20,738 bases of DNA from a virus: the IMG/VR virus record IMGVR_UViG_3300025407_000157, positions 1-20,738 of that record. One strand, written 5' to 3'. The position numbers were made by a program, and so were the translations under genes. The notes under the pieces are model-generated. The model was not told the origin of the DNA and did no database searches. It saw only the letters and a program-made list of their open reading frames with translations. Position 1 is the stretch's first letter. Each line of letters begins with the position of its first letter. Positions 6,609 to 17,451 of the stretch are shown here, piece by piece.

Positions 6609-9600
6609 ATGCCAAGTTTTTTAGATTTTAATTCCACAAAAAGTTTTAGAGATAAGATATTAGGAAGAACTTTACAACAACCTAATGGACCTCAAACTTT
6701 TAGTAGTACAGGATATCCTGAACAAAATCTAAGTGATATTCCTAATATATTTTTAGGTAATGTAGATACAAATAGAACGAGTGATTTAAAAGGAATACAA
6801 TCTTTAAATTTATATAAACCAGATACTTTTTTTATTGAAGAGAATATTGATACTTTACCAAGAAGAGCGAACTTAAGTTTATATCCATATTTTACACCAG
6901 GTGATTATAATTTATTTGGTATTATGAATACTAATAATTATGATACTGAATCTGAATTATTCAAATTTGCCGCATATAATATTAAAAATAACACAAGTGG
7001 TCCTGTTTATGCAAGAATAGCTCAGAATGTTGAAAAAACAACATTAGGTAGAGTAAGAATTTTAGATGCTATAAATGGTAATTCAGCTACCGCATTAAAT
7101 ATTATAACAGGTAGAGAACCATTAGTAGAATCTAATTATTCTATTACAATTAACCCAACAAATCCATCAGGAGTACCTACAGATTTTTTATCTGCGGTTG
7201 AAGGTGAATCAACACCATATAGTATTATACCTGGTGATTATTTAAGTAATCCACAAAATCCATTAAATTACAATTCACAAAATCCGTTACAATTAGGTAC
7301 ATTATTAAATGATGCCACGGGTGCAATTGCATCTATGGTTGGAATACAAGGAAAACCAAAAATTAGTCCAAGACCTTCTGACATAATGATTCAGTACATG
7401 GGTCCAGGTCAGAAAAATAGATTATTTGATTTATTAAGTTATTCAAGATATTCACCAAATTACACATTATTATCTGAGGTTAATAACGTACTACAAAATG
7501 GATTACAAATTAAATCCCCAATACAAGTCCCTGGTAACACTTACATAGGTGATGATAGATATTTTGATGTAAAATACTCTATGAGTGATTTTTGGGATAG
7601 AACAGTACGAGGAAACTACTATACAAGTTTAATGTTTGATAGTGGTTCTGCAGAATTATTTCATAAAAGTAAAAATTATTCAGAAGGTGGTCCTATAGGT
7701 GGTAATTTAACATGGTATAGTAAAGGTTCAAAAAACCCTTTAGGAGCTAACAATAATGAATCAGGTAGTACTCTTAATATTCTTGAAAGTTCTCTATCAA
7801 CAAAATTTGATTATAGAAGAGATTCTATTTTAGGTAATACACAAGAAATATTAAACTCATTACCTTCTGATGGAGGTATTTCTCGTTCTCATGTTGCGAA
7901 TGCTATTGACCAAACAAGTAGAATATTCCAAGAAGGTGATGTAAAAATATCAAGAGGTTCCGCGATAAAATATGTGGATAAATACGGTCAAGAATCTGGT
8001 GTTGAATATTGTAGAGTATGGACTAAAGATAGACCATACCTTCATTTAGATGATACTATGAAAAGAACTGACATTATCAGAAAATATGATGGTAGTGTTT
8101 TAGGTGGTAAAGGAAGACCATGGAATATGAGTATTGCACCAATGTCGAATGGTAAAAAATCATTTGACAATTCAAGTAATATTGTTGATGGATACCCATA
8201 TGGAGGAGGATTTTATGCAAAAAAATATATGTTTTCAATTGAGAATTTAGCATGGAAAACATCTAATAGAGATGGGTTTAGAGTATCGGATTTACCTTAT
8301 TGTGAAAGAGGACCTAATGGTGGTAGAGTTATGTGGTTCCCACCATATGATTTAAAAGTTAGTGAACAAAACTCTGCGAGATGGGAAGAAAATGAATTTT
8401 TAGGTAGACCAGAACCAATTTATACATATAAAAATGCATCAAGATCAGGACAAATATCATTTAAAGTGGTAGTTGACCATCCGAGTATTTTAAATTTATT
8501 AACAAGAGAAGTTTTTGGTAAAATGTCAGATGATGTTGCAGAAAATTATATTAATGCTTTTTTTGCTGGATGTGAAGAATTAGATTTTTATAGTTTAATA
8601 CAAACATATACAACATTGGACCAAAATGATGTTTCTTTAATACAAGCATATTTGAATGCAGGTACACCTAAAGAAACAATTAAAAAATACAAATATACTT
8701 CTACAGATACTACAACTGAAGTTCCTAATACTGCTCCTGATCAAACAAATCAAATTCCAAATTTTAATACTGAATTATATTTCATGAATGATTTTCCAAA
8801 ATCATCTGGAGGAGTAAGCGGACAAACAAAATCGTATTATTCTGATTTAGGTACAACATATTATCAATCTAAAAATAATTACTTAACACAATTAAGAAAT
8901 GATTTAAATAAATTGATACCAGACACATCAGTTAATGCACAAAAAGATAGAGAAACTATTTTTGGAAAAGCACCAATAGTACCTGCAACAAGTGGACAAA
9001 CAATTGATGCTAAAGTTACAGATTTAAGTAACGCATTTGAAAAACTTAATACTAATATAAATGATTATAAAAATTATTTATCAACTTTAAAAACCGCTAT
9101 AAGTAATAATACATTACAAGATGTACAAATTTGGTTATTTACTTCTACTTCTGAAGTAGCTGAAGATAATTATAATTTCTATTTGGGAGTTAGGAGAGGA
9201 TATTCTGTTTTAACTGAAATTTTTAAAAGTATTACCGCAGATGGTGCACAACCACCAACTTTAGTTTGGAAAACCGATGAACAATTAAAACAATATTCAT
9301 CAAAAAGTATAATAGAATTTAAAGATACCGTACAAGAATATACATTTGATAAATTTGGTTACAAAGGTAATACTGGTAAATTAACTGTTTATTTTGGTAC
9401 AAAAGGAGAAAATGCAAAATTAAATAATGGTGGAGGAGGAAGTGAATTAAATTTAGATTGTCATACAAAAATCTACACAAATTATGGTTTAAAAAATTAT
9501 GCACCGGTTGCCTTTTATTGTAGACAATCTAATCTTGTTATAACAACAACAAAAAGAGAACAACAACCTACAAAAAATAAAACAGTAAAAATACCTAAAT

Positions 9601-11312
9601 TAACTGTTAGTCCAGATGATACACAAGTTTTTAATAAGAAACCAAGTATTGATGTAATGAAAAGAATTATAATGAAAACATTAACAGAATGTTTTTATTT
9701 TAAACAATTAGAAAATAATTCACCAATAGTTTTTGATTCTCTTAAAGAAAAATTAAAATATTTTCATCCAGGGTTTCACTCAACAACACCAGAAGGATTG
9801 AATAGTCGTTTAACATTTTTATTACAATGTTTAAGACCTGGAGATACAATACCTATTAAAGGTTTATCGGATGATGCGGATTTAAATTCAAGAAATACTT
9901 CATTTGGACCACCTCCTGTTTGTGTAGTTAGAATTGGCGATTTTTACCATTCTAAAATAATCATCAGAGATGTTGGGATAACATATGACGATGGACCATG
10001 GGATATGAATCCTGAAGGAATAGGATACCAACCAATGATTGCCAATGTAACTTTACAAGTAAGTTTCATTGGAGGACAAGGTTTAGAAAAACCAGTTGAA
10101 AGATTACAAAACGCTTTATCATCTAATTTCTTTGCCAATACTGAAATTTATGATGAAAGGTCCGAATCTACAACAACAACAATAAATGGTAAAACAACAG
10201 ATCAATTTACAAAAGAATTTTTAGAACAACTTACTAAAAAACCTGAATATCAATTAATTACCGATTTGAAGGACCAGTCTGTAAATGTAGTACAAGGAAA
10301 ATATCTTGGTACGATTTCGGGTACTAATATGGATTATACAAATCTTGTTAATTTAATTTTTAGTACTGTTGGTAATTACACAAATACATATCAATCAACA
10401 TATAATAAATTATTGACTACATATGGTATTGAAATTACAAGTACATTATTAAACCCAAAATATAGAACTATCAAGAATATTACTATCCAAAATAGTCCAA
10501 CAAGTACTTTAACATATTCGATGTTAGGTTTACAAAATACTGATAATGATTTTCCCACAATTGTAAGGAAAATAAAAACAATAATGGATTATTCTTTAAC
10601 AAATACAAACATAACATCATTTATTTTTGAATTTTTTGATATTTCAGATACTAAATCTTCCATTACTGAAAATATAATAAAAAGTTCAATACAAAATTTA
10701 GTTTCAACTTTAATTGATGGAATAGTAGATACTAAATCAATAAAAGACTTAGAGTCATCAAGAAATGATATTATAAAAAATATAGATGAAGTTAATTTCT
10801 TAGTAAAATATGAACATGATGCACAAATATCGGGAACAACATACACTCAATTACCTTTAACAAGTTTTAGTGGTTCTGATTTTTATAGTCAATATTCTAA
10901 TGTTTTAACATATATGAATAATTCTAATACACCATTTACTCAAGATTTAACTTATGATTTATTATCAACTAATCAATACACAACTGAACAAATAAAGAGT
11001 ATATTATCAGTATTATTATCGGGAAGTAAAGATGAATTAAAACAAATCATAAAAAATGATGTATTCAGTGCTGCCGATATTGAGAATATGAATGCGATTA
11101 TTGATTTATTTGTGAAAACACCACCACAAAAAGTTTTTAATTTAGATAAATTTCCTATTAGAAAAAATGATAAAGCAATAACGTATCAATCAGGTACTTC
11201 TTCAGAAATAGATGTTAAGGATACAACACAAAAAGATAATTTGAATAATATATTCATAAATAAAAAAGGTATTTCCGGTACCACAAATGTATTAAATTTC
11301 TATAAACCATAA
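6609..11312 (+). CDS. Very large baseplate/tail-tube junction structural protein
   Basis: This 1567-residue protein lies between the tape-measure candidate and two baseplate genes, so a baseplate or tube-initiator role is likely. The clearest conserved-looking segment is residues ~1100-1182: PPVCVVRIGDFYHSKIII, then GPWDMNPEGIGYQPMIANVT, then VSFIGGQGLEKPVERLQNAL and FFANTEIYD. It resembles the region in T4-type baseplate-tube proteins (gp48/gp54 class) that fixes the first tube ring, but I cannot assign it to either gene. Residues 280-310 (RPSDIMIQYMGPGQKNRLFDLL) form another compact block. After residue 1190 the protein turns Asn/Thr/Ile-rich and helical, of unknown role. It has no signal peptide or membrane segment. 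The stop (TAA) is one base before the next ATG, so the genes are probably translationally coupled. Confidence 0.6.
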   Translation: MPSFLDFNSTKSFRDKILGRTLQQPNGPQTFSSTGYPEQNLSDIPNIFLGNVDTNRTSDLKGIQSLNLYKPDTFFIEENIDTLPRRANLSLYPYFTPGDYNLFGIMNTNNYDTESELFKFAAYNIKNNTSGPVYARIAQNVEKTTLGRVRILDAINGNSATALNIITGREPLVESNYSITINPTNPSGVPTDFLSAVEGESTPYSIIPGDYLSNPQNPLNYNSQNPLQLGTLLNDATGAIASMVGIQGKPKISPRPSDIMIQYMGPGQKNRLFDLLSYSRYSPNYTLLSEVNNVLQNGLQIKSPIQVPGNTYIGDDRYFDVKYSMSDFWDRTVRGNYYTSLMFDSGSAELFHKSKNYSEGGPIGGNLTWYSKGSKNPLGANNNESGSTLNILESSLSTKFDYRRDSILGNTQEILNSLPSDGGISRSHVANAIDQTSRIFQEGDVKISRGSAIKYVDKYGQESGVEYCRVWTKDRPYLHLDDTMKRTDIIRKYDGSVLGGKGRPWNMSIAPMSNGKKSFDNSSNIVDGYPYGGGFYAKKYMFSIENLAWKTSNRDGFRVSDLPYCERGPNGGRVMWFPPYDLKVSEQNSARWEENEFLGRPEPIYTYKNASRSGQISFKVVVDHPSILNLLTREVFGKMSDDVAENYINAFFAGCEELDFYSLIQTYTTLDQNDVSLIQAYLNAGTPKETIKKYKYTSTDTTTEVPNTAPDQTNQIPNFNTELYFMNDFPKSSGGVSGQTKSYYSDLGTTYYQSKNNYLTQLRNDLNKLIPDTSVNAQKDRETIFGKAPIVPATSGQTIDAKVTDLSNAFEKLNTNINDYKNYLSTLKTAISNNTLQDVQIWLFTSTSEVAEDNYNFYLGVRRGYSVLTEIFKSITADGAQPPTLVWKTDEQLKQYSSKSIIEFKDTVQEYTFDKFGYKGNTGKLTVYFGTKGENAKLNNGGGGSELNLDCHTKIYTNYGLKNYAPVAFYCRQSNLVITTTKREQQPTKNKTVKIPKLTVSPDDTQVFNKKPSIDVMKRIIMKTLTECFYFKQLENNSPIVFDSLKEKLKYFHPGFHSTTPEGLNSRLTFLLQCLRPGDTIPIKGLSDDADLNSRNTSFGPPPVCVVRIGDFYHSKIIIRDVGITYDDGPWDMNPEGIGYQPMIANVTLQVSFIGGQGLEKPVERLQNALSSNFFANTEIYDERSESTTTTINGKTTDQFTKEFLEQLTKKPEYQLITDLKDQSVNVVQGKYLGTISGTNMDYTNLVNLIFSTVGNYTNTYQSTYNKLLTTYGIEITSTLLNPKYRTIKNITIQNSPTSTLTYSMLGLQNTDNDFPTIVRKIKTIMDYSLTNTNITSFIFEFFDISDTKSSITENIIKSSIQNLVSTLIDGIVDTKSIKDLESSRNDIIKNIDEVNFLVKYEHDAQISGTTYTQLPLTSFSGSDFYSQYSNVLTYMNNSNTPFTQDLTYDLLSTNQYTTEQIKSILSVLLSGSKDELKQIIKNDVFSAADIENMNAIIDLFVKTPPQKVFNLDKFPIRKNDKAITYQSGTSSEIDVKDTTQKDNLNNIFINKKGISGTTNVLNFYKP

Positions 11313-11313
11313 A

Positions 11314-11640
11314 ATGAGTAGACAATATTACGATAGATATCAATTTTTTGAAAATGATGGTAACTTCCTAATAGTACCTGGAATTGAATTACCTATTAAA
11401 GGAACTGACAAATATATTCAATATAAGAGAGGTAAAGATAGAATGGATATGTTATCACAAGAGTATTATGGTTCACCTACTTTTGGTTGGTTAATTATGT
11501 TAGCTAATCCATTAGCTGGTAGTATTGAATTTTTAATACCCGATAATTTTTACATAAGAATACCATTTCCTTTATTAGATTCTTTACAAGATTATAAAAA
11601 TGGTGTAGAATTGTATAAATTATATTATGGCGAACAATAA
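11314..11640 (+). CDS. Small baseplate protein with LysM-like fold (gp53 / tail protein X class)
   Basis: This 108-residue protein is a likely baseplate wedge or hub adaptor. Features in order: aromatic N-terminus (YYDRYQFFENDGNF); IELPIKGTDKYIQYKRGKDR; then the signature DRMDMLSQEYYGSPTFGWLI plus MLANPL; then FLIPDNFYIRIPFPLLD. The pattern of a start-up turn, helix with YYG, W-helix ending in Asn-Pro and an I/L-P-x2-hydrophobic-R-I-P strand is shared by LysM-like baseplate proteins, including T4 gp53 (196 residues, so this one is shorter) and P2/Mu-type tail protein X. Its C-terminus overlaps the next gene by 14 bases, which indicates coupled translation. Family class is fairly sure; equivalence to gp53 is inference. 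Confidence 0.66.
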   Translation: MSRQYYDRYQFFENDGNFLIVPGIELPIKGTDKYIQYKRGKDRMDMLSQEYYGSPTFGWLIMLANPLAGSIEFLIPDNFYIRIPFPLLDSLQDYKNGVELYKLYYGEQ

Positions 11641-14600
11641 CTTAAATAAGACTGAAAACATACTTGTAAAAGTTGACCAAAACAATGTCATTCTTATCGA
11701 CCCCAATAGTGTGGTTGATGGGGGTAATGTTTCTATGAGAAATGTTGAACAGGAAAATTTGGTTATGTATGTAAACTTGGAGGCTGATTTAGTACCAAGA
11801 ACAGTATTAAACATAAATGGTGGACAAACAACAACAGGAAATCTACAATCAATTGCTAAAGGAACTCTTAATATTTTAAGAAACGCTAACGGTAGTGATT
11901 TAGATACAAGTTGGACAAATTCGTTTGATGAAAAAAATCAAATTAAAACAGATATAAATGGTAAAAGTACCACTTTGTTTGATAACTCTTCAGATACTTC
12001 AGCACAAACTTTTGGTATCGAAAGTATAAACATTGTAATCAAAGGTGTTAATTTTATTCCACAGGTAAATATAAATTTTGTGGATGTTAGAGGTAAGACA
12101 CTTTTTGATTCACCTAAAAATTCACCGTATGCTGCTTTCTTTCATTTACCTTGGCCTATATTTTATTTAACAGTAAAAGGTTATTATGGTAAGGCTATTA
12201 GATATAGATTACATTTAACTAAGTTCAATTCAAAGTATAATGGTTCTAATGGTAATTTTGAAATTGCAACAACTTTTGTAGGTTCCACATATGCGTTCTT
12301 AAATGATATTCCTTTAACAGGTATATTAAACGCACCTTATATGTATGCTATAGAAACTGAAAAAAATACCAAACAAAATGGAAACACTAACGAAACAACA
12401 AAGATAGTTTCAAAAACAAGTAAAGGTTATACTTTATTAAAATCTGTTTATAGTGATTATGTGTCAAAAGGTTTGTTACCCAAAAGTTTTTTACAAAATC
12501 CAAAAACATTAAGAGAAATTATTAGTGTTGCAAAAACTTTGGATAAAATATTAGAAAGAGAAATTTTAGATCAAAAAGTTGATTTCCATATATTTGATGG
12601 GGTAAAAGAATTTGAAAAATTAGTACAAAATTTTTTAGCTTCAATCGATGCTTGGGCTCAAAAATACTTGAGTAATAATTTTGCAACAGTTAATAATACA
12701 AAATTAACATATTTGGCACCAACGGAAAAGAATTTAAATACAAACATAATTGGTCCAAAAAATAGTAAATCATTGGAATCTATTTTAAATGAATATACTA
12801 ATAAATTAAATAAAACTACAATTTTTACTGAACATAAATTAAATGCTTCTGGAGTCGATTTTAAAGGACAAACATTTAATTTTTTAAACAACATACAAAA
12901 TATTAATTTTTATGTGGATCAAGTAGGAGGTAATATAGTTGTAAAATATGAATTATTAAGAAATCAAATTTTAGATATTGAAAGGGCATTTGTAACTCAA
13001 AGAAACAAATTACAAACATTTGTGGAGGATGAAATGAATAAGATTATAAGAGACCCATCTAAAGGAATAGGATTCAATCCCACAATCAGAAATATTTTTG
13101 GAGTAATAATGGCAAATGCAGATGTGTATATTAAACTTTTAAAAGATGTACACATAAGGGCGTTTGATGTTGCAGAAAAAAGAAAATCATTATTAAAAGG
13201 TTATGCAACAGATGAAACAATTGGAGACCCTATATATCCTTGGCCTCAAATTAAAAAAATTGATTCTAACGGTAAACAAAAAGTATTAGCATATCCAGGT
13301 GACCCTGATTTACAAGTTGCATTACAATCAACAGACCCTAATTTATGGCCCGAAGTTGACTTCGTAGAAAACTATCATGGTATTGGTACAAAAAGAGTTG
13401 ATACTACGGCAGAAAAAGAAGGTGGAGTTGGTTTAATAAATTACGTTTTTGAGAACAATACTCCCAATGTTGATATATTAAATATTGCTAATGGATTTGA
13501 TGTTGTAAATGCAGTTCCTTATGGAGATAAAACAATATCAAATATTTTATATGAAATATTTGAAAGAGCAAGATATGCTACTTTATTAGATACGTTTCAA
13601 CCAAAATCAATTCAAGAATTGGCCACAAATGAATTTGATAATATTTCAAAATTATTCAAAGAGGATAGTGACATTATAGACATTTTAAGAACCGTAACCA
13701 ATAGAACTAAATTTGATGAATATTTGTTATCGTTTTCACCATTCGAAAGATATCCATACTTACAAGATAAATTACCAACAATAACCTATCTAAAAACATT
13801 AGAAAACTATAATTTTAATTTAGAACAATACGGACAAACTGTAAAATCATTAAAAGATAGTTCTTATTCTGGATTAAATCAAAATCTAATAAGTTATGTT
13901 TCAGAAGATTATAGAAAATCAATTTATCCATTTAACTCAAATTTATATTTAAATTATCTAAATAAAAAACAATTCAATTCTGACGATTTGAATATAAAAA
14001 ATTTCTTGAATATTAATACAAAAGAAGGTTTTATAAGTTCAAAGTTAGATTCTAAAATGTGGGTTAAGGATGGTTACGATACTAATTTATTTAGTCAAAA
14101 TTTAAACATATTAAATAATGGTTCGGTTAATATTTTAAACACACCATATTTTCATAAACAATTATTTACAGATTTTACTAAGACTAATTCTTCAGGGAAA
14201 TTTGTTGGTTCGGCATATCTTTTATTAAATTCATTACCATTTTTAGATTTAGAAGATACTATAGTTTCATATACGGGTCCAAATGGTAATATATTGGTTA
14301 ATCCAAATAAAGCAAGAATGTCTTCTTTATTTAGAGAAGTAAACGCATCACATTATATTCCATATCATTTAATACTTAAATGGGGTTCAATTTATAATAG
14401 ATATAAAACTTATATTAATAATGGTGTTGATATATTGAATGGTTTTTTATTAAGTGATAATACAACAACACCTATAGATGGACAAACATTTTTTAACGAT
14501 AATCAAACGGGAAGTACATATGAAACATTTGTAACACCATTCAAACAAGTTACATATAGTAATAAAGATTCAGTTGGATTACATCCTTTTTATGATACCA

Positions 14601-17419
14601 TTTTTAATCAAATTGTTAATGGTTATGGTAACTATAGTGCTTCTTTAGGTAACACCGATTATTTTGATTCTATCACAAATGGAACAACAAATATAACCGA
14701 AAAATCGGTTGGTGACGGTATTACATATTTTACTAATTATGTTAACAACTCCACTATTGTATCGACAGATACTTTTTATACTTTACTACCTTCCGTAGGA
14801 GATAACTCAATAACTAATTTAACAAATAAAACTGTTAATAGTTTTGGATTCAATCAAAAAGACCAATCGGGATATAGAATTATATGGCAAGATGAATTAC
14901 TTACAACAGAATTTAGTGGAAAAACGTTTGCGGATTATTCACAATATAATAGAAGTTATGTTAGTACCTTACCAAAAGTAAATGATAATCAATATAGTAT
15001 AAGTTCTAATTATAGAAAAGTTATGGATTTAATTGCAACATTTAGTCCATCAATTTTAGATGAATTTGAAAATTGTTTTTTAGATTTTGCAACAGAAAAA
15101 ATTAACGATGAAATACCATATTATAAATTTGAACCATATTCAGGTACATCAAGTACACATATAGTGACTTATCAAAAATTTCAAGATTTATTAAAAGATA
15201 TTGTTACAGTTAAAATACAACCAACAGATCCGACAGATAAAAATTCATTAATAAATGTCTTAAAAACACAACAAGTTAATAATTTAAAAACAATTACTAA
15301 TAAGATTTTAAGTCATGATAATTTAATTAAATTTACATTAGGAAATACTAAAGAAATATCTCCATATATTTGGTACGGATTTATTAATTCAGATAATAAT
15401 ACAACCACATTTAAGTATAATTCATATAACGAATCAACTCAATCAAGTAATATATCGTTTATTAAATTATATGTGGGTGAAGACATCGATGGAAATTATT
15501 TAAAATTCTTCTCAACTAACGATGTTGAATTGAGTGAGGAGAATGTTTTATTATTCAGACCATTAATTCAAATTTTTGCGGGAGGTTTAAATGATGGTAA
15601 GTTTACAGATAAGAAAGGATTCCAAACTTATCTTAAAACTATAACTGATAGTGCAGACACAAGATTAGGTATATATTTAAATCAATTAATACCAAAATTA
15701 CCATCATTACCACAAACAAACGCAAACCTTAATCAGTTAACGGTATTCAGTGGTTATCAAGATACGAATTTAAAACTTGAAGAATATAACTACTTTAAAA
15801 TTTTTAATGATAAATGGGTTGCAGGTAATTCATTAGGATACAGGTCATTAATGGAAGAATTTTTATTTTTAGATAAGGCAAATAAAGATATTGGTGATGT
15901 TGCTTACCTAAGTTTAGATAAGTTATTATCATTAGAAGATCCTAAAAATGATAAGGCGGATTTATATAGTGTAATTTCTATGTTAATTCAAGGTACTGGT
16001 TTTGATATGAGGGCGTTACCAGCGTATGTCAATTTCTATGGTACTAATTTTTCAACAAAATCAAGAACAACACCATCCAAAAAAGTTGCACAAAATTTAT
16101 TTGGTACTTTTTTAGATGTTGACTATCAAGAATCCTCACCTAAAATTATTATACAATATACAGGACCAACTTCTAAACAATTAGAATTATCAGATATTGC
16201 ACAACAAGAAAATAAATTTAAAAACGATAGTGGTAATTTATTCCAAAATGCACAAAGTCCATTAGTTTATACATTAGACAATAATACTAATTTAGGTGAT
16301 TTATACAAATCCAATAAAGTTATTGCATTTGAAGTAAGTGCGGGAGATGAAAATCAATCAATGTTTAAAGGTATAACACTTGACCAATCATCACAAAGAG
16401 AGACTTCAGAATCAATGCAAGCTCTTGAAAATATGGGTAGATCTGAATCTGGTTCAGGTGTTGGACAAATGGATACAAGTTTATTCGACACTTATAGATT
16501 AAGGTCATATACATGTGACGTTACTATGATGGGTAATGTTATGATTCAACCCACAATGTATTTCTATCTTAAAAACATTCCAATGTTTAGAGGTTCTTAT
16601 TGGATTACAGATGTAACACATAGTATTAGACAAGGAAATATAACAACAACATTTAAAGGTACAAGAATACCTTATCAATCTTTACCTAATCCTAAAGATT
16701 CATTTTATTCAAGTTTCAGAGTATTGTTTGATAAATTATCAAAAGCAGCAACAGCAAAAGTTAAAGATGAGACAACAATATTAAACGGACCAACAGCTAA
16801 AGAATCTATATTACAAACTGATAATGGTTCATTCTTGATTGATACAGGAACAACGGTTACTAAAGGTGAAACAATTCAATTAACTTCAGGTGAAAATGAA
16901 TTTGGAGTTTCTTGGGGTGGATATAATAGTGAAAAATATATTGTACAAGTTAAAAATAATAAACTTAAAGGAGATAAAGTTTATTTCAGAGCGGTTGCTT
17001 GTGTTATGGGTGGTAAAAGTTATAATATTGATGATACAATTGCAATGTCAGTTTTGGCAATGGTTAAAAATAAAGTACCGGTTTCAAATGACCCTAATCA
17101 TACGAATATATTATGGTATGATATTAAGAATGATAGAAGTCATTATTTTTATGCAATAAAATTTGATTTAATTGGAGTAACGGCAGACCATATTATTTCT
17201 GCTAAAACCACCTTTACAAATCCTAACACAGGAAAATCAATATTAGTAAATCCAATTGACCAATCAGCACAAACTATGGATTCAAGAAATTTAAGAGGTC
17301 CAATTCATAAAGGACCTGGTGTAGTTGGATTTGGTATTGGTTTATCACCAAAATTAATGGGTGATTTAGGTCTTGTTGATGGTGATGTTGTATATTTTAC
17401 AATGGAGAAAGGATATTAA
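11627..17419 (+). CDS. Giant baseplate hub protein with possible C-terminal double-psi beta-barrel
   Basis: At 1930 residues this is the longest gene in the window; T4 gp27 has 391. Residues ~133-243 (INIVIKGVNFIPQVNINFVD, FFHLPWPIFYLTVKGYYGKA, RYRLHLTKFNSKYNGSNG, ILNAPYM) look like a tube-fold structural domain. Residues ~1622-1689 match phage hub proteins: YRLRSYTCDVTMMGNVMIQP, MYFYLKNIPMFRGSYWITDV, THSIRQGNITTTFKGTRIP. The last ~70 residues (FTNPNTGKSILVNPID ... GFGIGLSPKLMGDLGL-VDGDVVYF) resemble the second half of RlpA/expansin-type double-psi barrels (NxxNGKSxxVxVxD ... IDLSxxxAxxLGxxxG). The usual Asp before LS is Gly here, so binding rather than catalysis is more likely. The middle ~1300 residues are Asn/Thr/Ile-rich and unassigned. 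The ATG overlaps the previous gene by 14 bases. Confidence 0.62.
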   Translation: MANNNLNKTENILVKVDQNNVILIDPNSVVDGGNVSMRNVEQENLVMYVNLEADLVPRTVLNINGGQTTTGNLQSIAKGTLNILRNANGSDLDTSWTNSFDEKNQIKTDINGKSTTLFDNSSDTSAQTFGIESINIVIKGVNFIPQVNINFVDVRGKTLFDSPKNSPYAAFFHLPWPIFYLTVKGYYGKAIRYRLHLTKFNSKYNGSNGNFEIATTFVGSTYAFLNDIPLTGILNAPYMYAIETEKNTKQNGNTNETTKIVSKTSKGYTLLKSVYSDYVSKGLLPKSFLQNPKTLREIISVAKTLDKILEREILDQKVDFHIFDGVKEFEKLVQNFLASIDAWAQKYLSNNFATVNNTKLTYLAPTEKNLNTNIIGPKNSKSLESILNEYTNKLNKTTIFTEHKLNASGVDFKGQTFNFLNNIQNINFYVDQVGGNIVVKYELLRNQILDIERAFVTQRNKLQTFVEDEMNKIIRDPSKGIGFNPTIRNIFGVIMANADVYIKLLKDVHIRAFDVAEKRKSLLKGYATDETIGDPIYPWPQIKKIDSNGKQKVLAYPGDPDLQVALQSTDPNLWPEVDFVENYHGIGTKRVDTTAEKEGGVGLINYVFENNTPNVDILNIANGFDVVNAVPYGDKTISNILYEIFERARYATLLDTFQPKSIQELATNEFDNISKLFKEDSDIIDILRTVTNRTKFDEYLLSFSPFERYPYLQDKLPTITYLKTLENYNFNLEQYGQTVKSLKDSSYSGLNQNLISYVSEDYRKSIYPFNSNLYLNYLNKKQFNSDDLNIKNFLNINTKEGFISSKLDSKMWVKDGYDTNLFSQNLNILNNGSVNILNTPYFHKQLFTDFTKTNSSGKFVGSAYLLLNSLPFLDLEDTIVSYTGPNGNILVNPNKARMSSLFREVNASHYIPYHLILKWGSIYNRYKTYINNGVDILNGFLLSDNTTTPIDGQTFFNDNQTGSTYETFVTPFKQVTYSNKDSVGLHPFYDTIFNQIVNGYGNYSASLGNTDYFDSITNGTTNITEKSVGDGITYFTNYVNNSTIVSTDTFYTLLPSVGDNSITNLTNKTVNSFGFNQKDQSGYRIIWQDELLTTEFSGKTFADYSQYNRSYVSTLPKVNDNQYSISSNYRKVMDLIATFSPSILDEFENCFLDFATEKINDEIPYYKFEPYSGTSSTHIVTYQKFQDLLKDIVTVKIQPTDPTDKNSLINVLKTQQVNNLKTITNKILSHDNLIKFTLGNTKEISPYIWYGFINSDNNTTTFKYNSYNESTQSSNISFIKLYVGEDIDGNYLKFFSTNDVELSEENVLLFRPLIQIFAGGLNDGKFTDKKGFQTYLKTITDSADTRLGIYLNQLIPKLPSLPQTNANLNQLTVFSGYQDTNLKLEEYNYFKIFNDKWVAGNSLGYRSLMEEFLFLDKANKDIGDVAYLSLDKLLSLEDPKNDKADLYSVISMLIQGTGFDMRALPAYVNFYGTNFSTKSRTTPSKKVAQNLFGTFLDVDYQESSPKIIIQYTGPTSKQLELSDIAQQENKFKNDSGNLFQNAQSPLVYTLDNNTNLGDLYKSNKVIAFEVSAGDENQSMFKGITLDQSSQRETSESMQALENMGRSESGSGVGQMDTSLFDTYRLRSYTCDVTMMGNVMIQPTMYFYLKNIPMFRGSYWITDVTHSIRQGNITTTFKGTRIPYQSLPNPKDSFYSSFRVLFDKLSKAATAKVKDETTILNGPTAKESILQTDNGSFLIDTGTTVTKGETIQLTSGENEFGVSWGGYNSEKYIVQVKNNKLKGDKVYFRAVACVMGGKSYNIDDTIAMSVLAMVKNKVPVSNDPNHTNILWYDIKNDRSHYFYAIKFDLIGVTADHIISAKTTFTNPNTGKSILVNPIDQSAQTMDSRNLRGPIHKGPGVVGFGIGLSPKLMGDLGLVDGDVVYFTMEKGY

Positions 17420-17431
17420 TGATAATATAGA

Positions 17432-17439
17432 TATTTATA
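17432..17439 (+). promoter_or_regulatory. TATTTATA late-promoter-like element
   Basis: TATTTATA ends 12 bases before the ATG at 17452. The same octamer lies in the gaps before 6609 and 3156, and TATTTATT before 4648. It differs from the T4 late -10 (TATAAATA) at two central positions on this strand; its reverse complement is exactly TATAAATA. Function is unproven, since such octamers are not rare in AT-rich DNA. Confidence 0.35.
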
Positions 17440-17451
17440 TAAAAAACCTTT

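Noticed and set aside
16890-17159. 89-codon + strand frame inside the hub gene
   Set aside because: Ile/Lys/Leu-rich translation typical of an out-of-frame shadow in AT-rich DNA; the hub frame is continuous and conserved-looking here.
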